A DNA stretch of 64,000 nucleotides from an uncultured Chitinophaga sp. (lineage in GTDB: Bacteria; Bacteroidota; Bacteroidia; Chitinophagales; Chitinophagaceae), in assembly GCF_937898475.1 (NCBI RefSeq), contig NZ_CALEJS010000013.1:310001-374000 (forward strand). Reading direction: 5' to 3'. Positions 7,796 to 16,116 of the stretch are shown piece after piece. Made by a program: the position numbers and the translations under genes. Below the pieces are notes generated by a model. It ran no database searches. It worked only from the letters and a program-made list of their open reading frames with translations, and was not told the origin of the DNA. How positions within the stretch are numbered: the first letter of the stretch is position 1; the number at the start of each line of letters is the position of its first letter.

Positions 7796-8593
7796 CTATT
7801 TTACCAATCGTACGGTGTCTACCGCAGTTACCTGGCCCAGATTAACCTGCACACTGGTTTTTACCGCAGTATTGAAAGTAGTGTCTGTAGGTATAAAATG
7901 CAAAGCATAAGCGCCGGCAGCGAGCCCTTTTACCATATATCCGCCGGCAGCGGTATAGGTGCTGGCCACCGTATCAGCGCCATTCAGCACTACTACAGCT
8001 GTTAACACAGAGTCGGGCAGTACGGCGCCTTTGATAGTACCGCCGGTAGCTTCCATAAAGCCACGGATCACCGGCTTCAGCATATATTTGCCGGAGCCTC
8101 CTGCTTCATGAATAGATTTCGCTACGTCAAAATCAAGTACCAGTTTGTACAGGATGTCTGCAGTAACTTCGGAGTTCAGCTTCAGCTTTACGCCGGATGA
8201 CTGGCCGCTGGGTGTTTGCAGGCGGATGGTCTCACCGCTGTTGGTAATTACATAATTGTCATCCCCCAATACCAGGCGGATCTCTTTTACCACGCCGGTA
8301 TTAATGTAGGCGTCAGCCAGCAGGGTGTCTTTGTCATTTACCAGGTCAAGCAGGTTGTATTTACCTCTTCTGATCCCTGATAAGGACTGCCAGCCGTTGT
8401 CATCGCTGTCGGAGTAGTTGATGTTCACATCCTGGATGTCGATGTAAACAGCTTTGAAATCGCCCGGATCGTCGGTGAGCGCAACCTGTAAACGGGCTTT
8501 GCCGTTATTGTCGCTTTTAGAACAGGAGGCCAGGAAGCACATACCCGCCAATACCAAAGTACCTGAAAGAAGGTTTCTCAATGAAAGTTTCAT
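7796..8593 (-). CDS. DUF4382 domain lipoprotein
   Basis: A 265-residue exported lipoprotein. The signal peptide ends in the lipobox FLASC, followed by SKSDNNGK. Residues about 30-180 match the DUF4382 pattern: LQVALTDDPGDFKAVYIDIQDVNI, a central part on setting of a value (GKYNLLDLVN) and LDFDVAKSIHEAG...YMLKPVIRG. The C-terminal region (about 180-265) looks like a carboxypeptidase-regulatory/SpaA-like beta-sandwich (IKGAVLP...AGGYMVKGLAAGAYALHFIP). It is probably anchored to the outer membrane. Function is unknown for the family. The leader contains an AGATGT/ACATCT inverted repeat (8615-8646). Confidence 0.8.
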   Translation of the reverse strand: MKLSLRNLLSGTLVLAGMCFLASCSKSDNNGKARLQVALTDDPGDFKAVYIDIQDVNINYSDSDDNGWQSLSGIRRGKYNLLDLVNDKDTLLADAYINTGVVKEIRLVLGDDNYVITNSGETIRLQTPSGQSSGVKLKLNSEVTADILYKLVLDFDVAKSIHEAGGSGKYMLKPVIRGFMEATGGTIKGAVLPDSVLTAVVVLNGADTVASTYTAAGGYMVKGLAAGAYALHFIPTDTTFNTAVKTSVQVNLGQVTAVDTVRLVK

Positions 8594-8705
8594 TACGTAG
8601 TGTTTACGGTTTTAAGATGTAGGTGTTCCGGTTAATGGGAACATCTATGAGACCCTTCAAAAGGAGTAAAGTTTAAAATAGTGTAAAGAAAATCTTAATT
8701 TGTTG

Positions 8706-9275
8706 TTAAATGTGCTTTTCCATTTTCCATTTAATGTTGCAACCCAGGCTGGGTTTCTGAAGGGGGCTAACGGGCCGGTGGGCTATAATGGCATCCAGTG
8801 CGGCGCGCATGTCTTTGCCATTGAGGGGTTGATCATTTCCGGGCCGGGCATCATCGAGCTGGCCGCGGTATACCAGTTTCAAGTCCTGGTCATAGATAAA
8901 AAAGTCGGGGGTGCAGGCGGCCTCGTAAGCGCGGGCGGTTTCCTGGGTTTCATCGTACAGGTAGGGAAAGGGGTATCCCAGCTCTTCGGCCACTTCGCGC
9001 ATATGTTCCGGGCCATCTTCGGGGTATTGGGAGGCGTCGTTGGCGCTGATGGCCAGGAAGCGGATGCCTTTGGCCATATAGCCGGTACTGAGCCTTACCA
9101 GTTCGGGCTGTATATATCTTACAAAGGGACAGTGGTTACAGATAAACATCACAACGGTGCCGATGGGAGGCTGCTCCTGTTGCAGGCGGATGATCTTGCC
9201 GGATACTACATCCAGCAACTCAAAGTCGGGGGCCGGCGTGCCCAGGGGGACCATATGGGAGGGTGTTCGGGCCAT
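8706..9275 (-). CDS. Thioredoxin-like / redoxin-domain protein
   Basis: A 189-residue AhpC/TSA-like thioredoxin-fold protein without signal peptide. After APDFELLDV comes MFICNHCPFVRYI, a CxxC (Cys-Asn-His-Cys) at about residues 46-49, then AISANDASQYPED. The late segment CTPDFFIYDQDLKLVYRGQLDDARPG is typical of a cytosolic family often called thioredoxin family protein, related to peroxiredoxins. Its substrate is unknown. The downstream side faces the DUF4382 gene in the same direction with a 112-nt gap. Confidence 0.8.
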   Translation of the reverse strand: MARTPSHMVPLGTPAPDFELLDVVSGKIIRLQQEQPPIGTVVMFICNHCPFVRYIQPELVRLSTGYMAKGIRFLAISANDASQYPEDGPEHMREVAEELGYPFPYLYDETQETARAYEAACTPDFFIYDQDLKLVYRGQLDDARPGNDQPLNGKDMRAALDAIIAHRPVSPLQKPSLGCNIKWKMEKHI

Positions 9276-9294
9276 TCAACGTGTATGGAACTAA

Positions 9295-9516
9295 CTACAA
9301 GTACCTTAACGGGTTGCGTCTCGCGTTAAGGATATAATTTTTCATATTTACCCAGAAAGCCAGGATCATGTATATAATGACAGGCGACCCCATCGTCAAA
9401 AAAGAGGTATAGATAAAGAAAAGGCGGATTCGGGAGGTTGCTACCCCCAGTTTTGCGCCTATGGCTGAGCACACTCCAAAGGCCTGCCATTCTACAAAAC
9501 CCTTTAATCGCTTCAT
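9295..9516 (-). CDS. PspC-domain small membrane protein
   Basis: A 73-residue protein with the PspC fold: a basic N-terminus (MKRLKGFVEWQAFGVCSAIGAKLGV) and a hydrophobic segment at about residues 30-55 (RLFFIYTSFLTMGSPVIIYMILAFWV). PspC proteins sit in the inner membrane and take part in envelope stress responses. It lies 19 nt upstream of the redoxin gene in the same direction, so the two may be co-transcribed. A perfect -7 box only 4 nt before the ATG suggests a leaderless message or a second promoter. Confidence 0.8.
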   Translation of the reverse strand: MKRLKGFVEWQAFGVCSAIGAKLGVATSRIRLFFIYTSFLTMGSPVIIYMILAFWVNMKNYILNARRNPLRYL

Positions 9517-9520
9517 ATAT

Positions 9521-9528
9521 CAAATTTA
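9521..9528 (-). promoter_or_regulatory. Putative -7 box of the PspC gene
   Basis: On the minus strand this reads TAAATTTG, an exact TAnnTTTG match, ending 4 nt before the ATG at 9516. If used, transcription would begin at or within the start codon. Confidence 0.35.
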
Positions 9529-9560
9529 TTAAAATCCGGTGTGAAATCCAAAGCGGGTTG

Positions 9561-9648
9561 ATGGTCCGTTATCCATGCTCCTAAGCCGGGAAGGCACAGC
9601 TTGTTGCGTGCCTGCGGCCATGGTCCGCAGACTATGGACTGTGGACTT
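9561..9648. repeat. GGACTAT-family word array (weak)
   Basis: The right part (9619-9648) consists of 7-nt words of the type ATGGTCC, GCAGACT, ATGGACT, GTGGACT. The left part (9561-9581) repeats ATGGTCCG with TTATCCATG. In between, AGGCAC (9592-9597) and GTGCCT (9608-9613) form a small hairpin. It lies between the divergent PspC and aconitase genes, the only array not at a stop codon. Confidence 0.5.
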
Positions 9649-9673
9649 ATTTTAAAAAAATCCCGATTTTAGT

Positions 9674-9681
9674 TAATTTCG
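9674..9681 (+). promoter_or_regulatory. Putative aconitase promoter -7 box
   Basis: TAATTTCG is a one-base variant of TAnnTTTG, 38 nt before the ATG at 9720. The same TTCG ending occurs before the bestrophin and mgtE genes in this window. Confidence 0.4.
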
Positions 9682-9719
9682 CGGTGCAATTTTTAACCGC
9701 TCTTAAATATTTATTTCTC

Positions 9720-11987
9720 ATGGTGTTTGATATTGAAATGATTAAAAAGGTGTATGCGGCACTGCCGGGTAAAGTGGAAGCTACCCGTAAAATGTTAGGC
9801 CGTCCGCTGACACTGGCAGAAAAGATCTTATACGCCCACCTGTTTGCACCTGCTACTACTCCTTACGAAAGAGGCAAATCTTATGTTGAATTTGCACCGG
9901 ATCGTGTAGCCATGCAGGATGCAACCGCCCAGATGGCCTTATTGCAGTTTATGACCTGCGGGCGTGACAAAGTAGCGGTTCCCTCCACTGTACACTGTGA
10001 TCACCTGATACAAGCCAAGACAGGGGCCCAGGAAGACCTGGCCACTGCCAAGGATACCAATAAAGAAGTTTACGAATTCCTTTCTTCAATTTCCAATAAA
10101 TATGGCATCGGTTTCTGGAAACCGGGCGCCGGTATCATTCACCAGGTAGTGCTGGAAAATTATGCGTTCCCCGGCGGTATGATGATCGGTACAGACTCTC
10201 ACACCCCGAACGCCGGTGGTCTGGGTATGCTGGCCATAGGCGTAGGCGGCGCAGACGCGGTAGACGTAATGGCCGGCCTGGCATGGGAACTGAAAATGCC
10301 CAAACTGATCGGCGTTAAGCTGACCGGTAAAATGAGCGGCTGGACCTCCGCTAAAGACGTGATCCTGAGAGTGGCCGGCATCCTGACCGTAAAAGGCGGT
10401 ACCGGCGCGATCGTGGAATACTTTGGCGAAGGCGCCGATAGCCTGAGCGCTACCGGTAAAGCTACCATCTGTAACATGGGTGCGGAAATAGGCGCTACCT
10501 GCTCCGTATTTGCGTACGACGATAAAATGTCTGCTTACCTGAAAGGCACCAGCCGCGCAGAAGTAGCTACCCTGGCAGATGGCATTAAAGAACACCTGCG
10601 CCCCGATGCCGAGGTATATGCAGATCCGGCTAAATACTATGACCAGATCATCGAAATAGACCTGAACGAACTGGAACCCTATGTGAACGGTCCTTTCACT
10701 CCGGACCTGGCATGGCCCATCTCCAAATTCGGACAGGCAGTAAAAGAGAACAACTGGCCCGAAAAGCTGGAAGTAGCCCTGATCGGTTCCTGTACCAACT
10801 CTTCCTACGAAGATATCTCCCGTTCTGCTTCACTGGCCAAGCAAGCCATTGACAAGAACCTGGAAGTAAAATCAGAGTTCACCATCACCCCCGGTTCTGA
10901 GCTGGTACGCTTTACCATTGAAAGAGACGGACTGCTGAACACCTTTGACCAGATTGGCGGTGTTGTACTGGCTAATGCCTGCGGCCCCTGTATCGGTCAA
11001 TGGGCCCGTCATATAGACGATCCTAACCGTAAGAACTCCATCATCACTTCCTTTAACCGCAACTTCGCAAAACGTAACGACGGCCTGGCCTCTACGCATG
11101 CGTTTGTAGCTTCTCCGGAAATTGTAACGGCGCTGGCCATAGCAGGCGACCTTACCTTTAACCCGCTGAAAGACAAACTTAAAACCAAAGACGGTAAAGA
11201 AGTAATGCTGGATGAGCCTACCGGTTTTGAACTGCCCACCAAAGGCTTTGATGTGGAAGATGCCGGTTACCAGGCTCCTGCCGTTGACGGTAAAGGCGTA
11301 CAGGTGATCGTATCTCCCACCAGCGACCGCTTACAATTACTGGCGCCCTTTGCTGCATGGGAAGGCACTGACCTGAAAGGCCTGAAACTGCTGATCAAGG
11401 CAAAAGGTAAATGTACTACTGACCACATCTCCATGGCAGGCCCCTGGTTAAAATACCGCGGTCACCTGGACAATATCTCCAACAACATGCTGATCGGCGC
11501 AGTTAATGCGTTTAACGATAAAACTGACAACGTAAAGAACCAGCTGACCGGCGAATACGGTGCAGTACCCGCTACCCAGCGCGCTTACAAAGCGCAGAAC
11601 ATCGGTTCTATAGTAGTAGGCGACGAGAACTACGGTGAAGGTTCCAGCCGCGAGCACGCCGCTATGGAGCCCCGCCACCTGGGCGTAAGGGCCATCCTGG
11701 TAAAATCTTTTGCACGTATCCACGAAACCAACCTCAAGAAGCAGGGTATGCTGGCGCTTACTTTTGCCGACAAGGAAGATTACGAGAAAGTGCAGGAAGA
11801 TGATACCATCGACATCCTTGGCCTGACCGAGTTTGCTCCCGGCAAAGCGCTGACCGTAGTGCTGAACCATAAAGACGGCAGCAGCGATACGATCACTGTA
11901 AACCATACCTACAATGAACAACAGATCGAGTGGTTCAAAGCAGGTGGTGCGCTGAATGTGATCAGGTCTCAGTTTGCGAAAGCCTAA
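9720..11987 (+). CDS. Aconitate hydratase
   Basis: A 755-residue TCA-cycle enzyme interconverting citrate and isocitrate. The N-terminal catalytic domains carry PSTVHCDHLIQA, GIIHQVVLENYAFPGGMMIGTDSHTPNAGGLG, and the [4Fe-4S] ligands in GSCTNSSYED and ANACGPCIGQW. The C-terminal swivel domain holds DHISMAGPWL and GDENYGEGSSREHAA. This is the mitochondrial-like aconitase architecture, as in other Bacteroidota. The frame extends upstream to a GTG at 9684, but MVFDIEMIKKVYAAL at 9720 fits the family N-terminus. It is transcribed alone and ends at a strong terminator. Confidence 0.95.
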   Translation: MVFDIEMIKKVYAALPGKVEATRKMLGRPLTLAEKILYAHLFAPATTPYERGKSYVEFAPDRVAMQDATAQMALLQFMTCGRDKVAVPSTVHCDHLIQAKTGAQEDLATAKDTNKEVYEFLSSISNKYGIGFWKPGAGIIHQVVLENYAFPGGMMIGTDSHTPNAGGLGMLAIGVGGADAVDVMAGLAWELKMPKLIGVKLTGKMSGWTSAKDVILRVAGILTVKGGTGAIVEYFGEGADSLSATGKATICNMGAEIGATCSVFAYDDKMSAYLKGTSRAEVATLADGIKEHLRPDAEVYADPAKYYDQIIEIDLNELEPYVNGPFTPDLAWPISKFGQAVKENNWPEKLEVALIGSCTNSSYEDISRSASLAKQAIDKNLEVKSEFTITPGSELVRFTIERDGLLNTFDQIGGVVLANACGPCIGQWARHIDDPNRKNSIITSFNRNFAKRNDGLASTHAFVASPEIVTALAIAGDLTFNPLKDKLKTKDGKEVMLDEPTGFELPTKGFDVEDAGYQAPAVDGKGVQVIVSPTSDRLQLLAPFAAWEGTDLKGLKLLIKAKGKCTTDHISMAGPWLKYRGHLDNISNNMLIGAVNAFNDKTDNVKNQLTGEYGAVPATQRAYKAQNIGSIVVGDENYGEGSSREHAAMEPRHLGVRAILVKSFARIHETNLKKQGMLALTFADKEDYEKVQEDDTIDILGLTEFAPGKALTVVLNHKDGSSDTITVNHTYNEQQIEWFKAGGALNVIRSQFAKA

Positions 11988-12004
11988 TCTTTCTATAACG
12001 TAAT

Positions 12005-12036
12005 AAAAAAGGGCAGCGTTTGCTGCCCTTTTTTTT
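12005..12036 (+). terminator. Rho-independent terminator after aconitase
   Basis: AAAAAAGGGCAGC, a short loop and GCTGCCCTTTTTTTT form a 7-bp GC stem flanked by A and T runs. It can serve both aconitase and the convergent phosphoesterase gene. Confidence 0.92.
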
Positions 12037-12043
12037 ATGCTCC

Positions 12044-12535
12044 TTACTTTGTTAGCTCTATTACTTCGAGCTTGCCGATATTTCCTCCCTCCAGTTCAAA
12101 GCGCACCAGCGTTTTTACCTTATGCCAGCCCTGCTGGCCACAGGCCCCGGGATTGATGTGCAGCAGCTGCAGTGCAGGATCGGGCATTACCTTCAGAATA
12201 TGTGAATGCCCGCAGATGAAGAGCTTTGCAGGATGTTGCAGCAGCTTCTCCTTTACGCCGGGTGTATATTTACCCGGATAACCGCCAATGTGGGTCATGA
12301 ACACACCTGCTCCTTCCAGCGTAAAATGCAGATCCTCCGGGTAGCGGACACGGAGATCCGCCCCATCTATATTACCGTATACGGCACGGAAAGGTTTGAA
12401 AGCTTCCAGCTCATCGGCCAGGGCGGTATTGCCAATATCGCCGGCATGCCAGATCTCATCTACCTGCTCAAAATATTTAAACACCTGCGGGTGCAGGTAA
12501 CTATGCGTATCCGACATTAAACCGATCTTTTTCAT
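12044..12535 (-). CDS. YfcE/MJ0936-type metallophosphoesterase
   Basis: A 163-residue cytosolic calcineurin-like phosphoesterase. Metal-binding motifs are in order: SDTH (8-11), HAGDIGN, YGNID, THIGGYPG and CGHSH. The compact length matches the YfcE/MJ0936 class of small phosphodiesterases, whose natural substrates are poorly known. The start MKKIGLMSDTH at 12535 is chosen; a longer frame would start in the promoter. It is divergent from purU with a 69-nt spacer. Confidence 0.88.
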   Translation of the reverse strand: MKKIGLMSDTHSYLHPQVFKYFEQVDEIWHAGDIGNTALADELEAFKPFRAVYGNIDGADLRVRYPEDLHFTLEGAGVFMTHIGGYPGKYTPGVKEKLLQHPAKLFICGHSHILKVMPDPALQLLHINPGACGQQGWHKVKTLVRFELEGGNIGKLEVIELTK

Positions 12536-12554
12536 ATGCAGCCTACAATTAGAA

Positions 12555-12576
12555 AATAACAAATGTAATTGTTATT
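12555..12576 (-). promoter_or_regulatory. Promoter -7 box inside an inverted repeat
   Basis: TACATTTG on the minus strand (12567 to 12560) is an exact -7 box for the phosphoesterase gene, 24 nt before its ATG. It is enclosed by AATAACA (12555-12561) and TGTTATT (12570-12576), a possible operator between the divergent phosphoesterase and purU genes. Confidence 0.5.
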
Positions 12577-12604
12577 ATTTTACAGATTATAAAGCCGTTT
12601 ATCC

Positions 12605-13474
12605 ATGCATCCATATACCGATATTACCGGCAGGTTGTTGATCTGTTGTCCAGACGGACCCGGCATTGTGGCGGGGGTTTCGCAGTTCCTTTTCTCCCAT
12701 GGCGCCAATATACTGGATGCGAGTCAGCACAGTACAGACCCGAGAGAAGGGCTTTTCTTCATGCGTATGGTATTTCACCTGGAGAACACCGGCATGAGCC
12801 GCGAAGAGCTGGAGCAGGCCTTCAGGGAAAAGGTAGCCTTACCCCGGCAGATGGAGTGGCGTATTGACTATACTGACCACCGCAAAAAGATGGCGATCAT
12901 GGTATCCAGGTATGACCATTGCCTGGTAGAGCTGCTCTGGCGCTGGCGCAACGGGGAACTGGCGGTAGATATTCCGCTGGTGATATCCAACCACGATCAC
13001 CTGCATAAAACAGTAGCGGATTTCGGCATTCCGTTTTACTACCTGCCTGTAACAGCCGCCAATAAAGCGGCACAGGAACAGGAGGCTATTTCGCTGCTTC
13101 AGCGGCATCAGACAGATTTCATTGTACTGGCCAGGTACATGCAGATACTGTCTCCGGGGTTTGTAAGCATCTTCCCGGGGCGCATTATTAATATACACCA
13201 TTCCTTTCTGCCTGCTTTTGCAGGCGCCAGGCCTTACCTGAACGCCTATACCAGGGGCGTAAAACTGATAGGCGCTACCGCGCATTATGTAACAGATGAC
13301 CTGGACGAAGGTCCGATCATTGAGCAGGACGTTGCCCGGGTTAGCCACCGGCATGCGGTTGATGACCTGGTATTACTGGGACAGGATATTGAAAGACAGG
13401 TACTCACCAGGGCCGTAAAAGCACATATAGAAGAGCGGGTAATTGTGCACGGCAACAAAACAATTGTGTTTTAA
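12605..13474 (+). CDS. purU: Formyltetrahydrofolate deformylase
   Basis: A 289-residue enzyme that hydrolyses 10-formyl-tetrahydrofolate to formate and tetrahydrofolate, balancing one-carbon pools and feeding purine synthesis. The N-terminal ACT domain (about 8-85) starts LLICCPDGPGIVAGVSQFL. The formyltransferase domain has MVSRYDHCLVELLWRW, ISNHDHL, the catalytic segment NIHHSFLPAF and GATAHYVTDDLDEGPIIEQD. The conserved Asn, His and Asp residues are all present. The stop codon merges with a TTTGGAA repeat array. Confidence 0.94.
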   Translation: MHPYTDITGRLLICCPDGPGIVAGVSQFLFSHGANILDASQHSTDPREGLFFMRMVFHLENTGMSREELEQAFREKVALPRQMEWRIDYTDHRKKMAIMVSRYDHCLVELLWRWRNGELAVDIPLVISNHDHLHKTVADFGIPFYYLPVTAANKAAQEQEAISLLQRHQTDFIVLARYMQILSPGFVSIFPGRIINIHHSFLPAFAGARPYLNAYTRGVKLIGATAHYVTDDLDEGPIIEQDVARVSHRHAVDDLVLLGQDIERQVLTRAVKAHIEERVIVHGNKTIVF

Positions 13475-13592
13475 AATTCCAAAGTCCAAAGACCAAAATC
13501 CAAATTCCAAAAGCTACCATTAGAGCAGCCTACCTGAAGTAAGCCATCTTAAACGAAGCCTTTGGAATTTGGATTTTGGTCCTTGGAATTTT
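13473..13592. repeat. TTTGGAA-family inverted word array after purU
   Basis: The right arm (13561-13592) is made of TTTGGAA, TTTGGAT, TTTGGTC, CTTGGAA words. The left arm (13473-13513) is its complement plus one extra word. Positions 13491-13511 pair without mismatch with 13561-13581, and after an 8-nt bulge (AGTCCAAA) the outer AAAATTCCAA pairs too. The loop is 49 nt. The array begins at the purU stop and ends 4 nt before the stop of the convergent gene. Confidence 0.88.
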
Positions 13593-13596
13593 ATAA

Positions 13597-14193
13597 CTAG
13601 TTGTTTATGAACTTAGCCAGCGCTTTGCCGGCATCAGCATAGGCTTCGGCTATACGTACGCCTGTATCAAAGTCAAAACCACCGAAAACGCGGCCCTGGG
13701 CTTTGTCTACAGATATTTTAGCCAGCGCTTTGGAAGGGTTGGCTGTTTCCACGATCCATACTTCACCGTTCATTGAGGCATTCTTACGCCATACACCTAC
13801 GTTAAAGCCAGGCTCAATAAAAGAGGTCTTGAAGACCAGGGTGTACTTAGCGTCCTTGTTGTGAACTGCTTTGATGTTTCCCTTGTCGTTGAACAGCTCA
13901 ATGAACTTAGGCTCATAGCGGGCTTCGCGGTCGTCTTTCCAGGCTTTGGCCCAGCTGTCGCCTCTTCCGGCCTCTTTTTTGTTGTAGTCAGCTGTTTTGT
14001 CCTTGATGTAATCTTCTTCTTTGTCGTACTTACCAACTTTCAGGTTGTCGTAAGCGAACGCGGTGTTAATTTCTGTTTGTCCCTTGAGCACATCCAGCGT
14101 GCCTTCTGTGAGTTTAAGCTTCTGGGCGCTGAGGGGTAACGATAACGTTGCGGCCAATAGCATGCCGCCAAGTGCGGGGATGAACTTAATCAT
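13597..14193 (-). CDS. Exported protein of unknown function
   Basis: A 198-residue protein with a clear signal peptide (MIKFIPALGGMLLAATLSLPLSAQ, cleavage after about residue 23). The mature part is highly charged at 40-95 (DKEEDYIKDKTADYNKKEAGRGDSWAKAWKDDREARYEPKF) and then beta-rich (YTLVFKTSFIEPGFNVGV, EVWIVETANPSKALAKISVDKA). No cysteines or known motifs are seen. It is probably periplasmic or surface-exposed. I do not recognise the family. It is convergent with purU across a repeat array and divergent from the CHAD gene. Confidence 0.75.
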   Translation of the reverse strand: MIKFIPALGGMLLAATLSLPLSAQKLKLTEGTLDVLKGQTEINTAFAYDNLKVGKYDKEEDYIKDKTADYNKKEAGRGDSWAKAWKDDREARYEPKFIELFNDKGNIKAVHNKDAKYTLVFKTSFIEPGFNVGVWRKNASMNGEVWIVETANPSKALAKISVDKAQGRVFGGFDFDTGVRIAEAYADAGKALAKFINN

Positions 14194-14251
14194 AATTCAG
14201 GGGTTTAAAATGAAGTGCAAATATATCGTTAACTTTAATTAGCTGTAGCGC

Positions 14252-15079
14252 ATGTGGGAAACTTTACATCAATACCTTGAGCAGCAATGCAATACCATTG
14301 CGGAACTCCTGCCTGAGATTGGGAAGAGGGCGGGCAGGAAGGATGTACACAAACTACGTGTATCCATCAAAAAAACCCGGGCCTGTATTGCGCTGGCCAG
14401 GCATTTATCCGGCGATGCCTTCAGAGGATCCCGGTATGTACGGCTGCTCAAAGTACTGCACCTGGCCGTTGGCGCCACCAGGGACCTTGACCTGCAACAG
14501 CAGCACCTGCGTCGTTATATCGAACAAAACCCGCAATATTTCCGTATCCTTTACCTGCTGTTAAAAAGCCATCAGCAAGCCGCGGAGCAGCAGGCTCAGA
14601 ACATTGCAGCTGCTTTTCCTGTGCGGTTCATTAAAGCGCTGCCTGCACAGCTGCTGAAAAAGCAACCGCAGGAGAACAATATTTCCCTGCTGCAGTTAAA
14701 AGCCTACCTGCAGGAAGAATTTGCAGCCATCGCAGCGCCCAGGGGCACCGTACCGGCTGAACAATGGCATGATGTACGGAAAGCCGTAAAACGCCTCTAC
14801 TACCACCTTGAAATGACGGAACCTTTACTGGGGCCCGCCGGCCCCGCAAAAAGAATCATGGACTTTGCCAACAAAACCGGCTCACAGCTGGGCACCTGGC
14901 ACGACCTGGTAGCCTTCCGGCAGTTTGTGAGTGATAGCACCCGTTTAATGAAGAATATAGGCGTTACCGTACCCAAGGGAGCTACAACGCTATGCAGGCG
15001 CATTACCGTAGACATACGAAAAGAACTGCAGCAATGCCGTTCACTACTCCGGCAGAAACCGGATGTCAGTCTTATCTGA
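14252..15079 (+). CDS. CHAD domain-containing protein
   Basis: A 275-residue alpha-helical, His- and Lys-rich protein. Two CHAD half-repeats are visible: RKDVHKLRVSIKKTRACIALARHL (about 29-52) and EQWHDVRKAVKRLYYHLEMTEPLL (about 170-193), each with the conserved H-x2-R-x3-K pattern. CHAD domains bind inorganic polyphosphate and often associate with polyphosphate granules. No CYTH or phosphatase domain is attached. It ends 6 nt before the convergent hutG stop. Confidence 0.85.
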   Translation: MWETLHQYLEQQCNTIAELLPEIGKRAGRKDVHKLRVSIKKTRACIALARHLSGDAFRGSRYVRLLKVLHLAVGATRDLDLQQQHLRRYIEQNPQYFRILYLLLKSHQQAAEQQAQNIAAAFPVRFIKALPAQLLKKQPQENNISLLQLKAYLQEEFAAIAAPRGTVPAEQWHDVRKAVKRLYYHLEMTEPLLGPAGPAKRIMDFANKTGSQLGTWHDLVAFRQFVSDSTRLMKNIGVTVPKGATTLCRRITVDIRKELQQCRSLLRQKPDVSLI

Positions 15080-15084
15080 ACACG

Positions 15085-16107
15085 TTAAGCCGACAAATAA
15101 TGCTGTACTGCTTCGTAGATAAGCGCAGCCCCCAGTTTGGCCGTGCGGGCATCAATATCCAGGGCAGGGTTCAGCTCCGCAATATCTATCCCTGTTATTT
15201 TACCGCTTTGAAGAATAGTGCGGTAGCATTCCATAAACAGGCCGCCCGGCAAAATACCGTTAAAGGCAGTAGCGCTTACCCCGGGCGCAAAGGGCGCTGC
15301 AAAAACATCGAGATCTATGGTGAGGTATATGTGTGTTGTTTGCTGCAGCATGGATTGTATGGCTGTATAAAGCGTTGCTTTATCCTGCATATGAAAAGCG
15401 TCTGCAGGGATTTGCTGCGCCCCCGACTCCCTGGCTATACGAAACAACTGGGGCGTATTGCTGTGCTGCTGTATACCCAGCGCCAGGTAATGGTAAGGTA
15501 TCTTTTGCTGTTTACAATCCTGCGCCAGCTGCCAGAAACCAGTGCCGGAACTGGGTCCGTCAGGACCAGGTATACGCAGATCGAAATGAGCGTCAAAATT
15601 AATAAGGCCCGCGGCAGGTATGGTTCCCTGCTGCTGCAGGAATTTGTGGATACCACGAACATGGCCATACGTAATTTCATGTCCGCCGCCCAGCAATACC
15701 GGCAGGTAGCCGGCAGACAGGATACCCGGCACGGCTTCGCTCAATACTTCCTGCGCCGCTTCCAGGCTGGCGTCGGGGCATAATACATCTCCTGCATCTA
15801 CCAGCAGGTTGTCTGTCTTAAAATGCACCGGTAAGGGAGAACAGGCGCGGCGCAGGGCCAGCGGCCCCTCTGCGGCTCCTACCCTGCCTTTGCTGCGCCG
15901 CACCCCCTCATCGCAGACAAAGCCCAGCAATGCCAGGCCTTTTTGTCCGGCGCTCAGTGGGGGCAAAGGCGCCTTTGAAAGATCGTGCAATTGTATACGC
16001 TGGTGCCACCTTTGCAATTCAGGCTCGGCGCCGTCTATCCTGCCCGTCCAGGTATTGGGGGCGGTGGCCCGGTAATACTTGGCAGCTATCTTGCCTGTGC
16101 TTATCAT
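15085..16107 (-). CDS. hutG: Formimidoylglutamase (arginase family)
   Basis: A 340-residue ureohydrolase-fold enzyme, last step of histidine breakdown, yielding glutamate and formamide. The arginase-family Mn-binding motifs are present: GGGHEITYG, FDAHFDLR and TIDLDVFAAPFAPG, with DIAELNP near the end. It is the last gene of the minus-strand hut operon, 9 nt after hutI, which specifies HutG rather than arginase or agmatinase. Confidence 0.9.
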   Translation of the reverse strand: MISTGKIAAKYYRATAPNTWTGRIDGAEPELQRWHQRIQLHDLSKAPLPPLSAGQKGLALLGFVCDEGVRRSKGRVGAAEGPLALRRACSPLPVHFKTDNLLVDAGDVLCPDASLEAAQEVLSEAVPGILSAGYLPVLLGGGHEITYGHVRGIHKFLQQQGTIPAAGLINFDAHFDLRIPGPDGPSSGTGFWQLAQDCKQQKIPYHYLALGIQQHSNTPQLFRIARESGAQQIPADAFHMQDKATLYTAIQSMLQQTTHIYLTIDLDVFAAPFAPGVSATAFNGILPGGLFMECYRTILQSGKITGIDIAELNPALDIDARTAKLGAALIYEAVQHYLSA

Positions 16108-16116
16108 AAAAAAGGT

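Noticed and set aside
14992..15783. Plus-strand frame of 263 codons
   Set aside because: It is antisense to hutG, whose motifs are intact; the translation has no recognisable domain.
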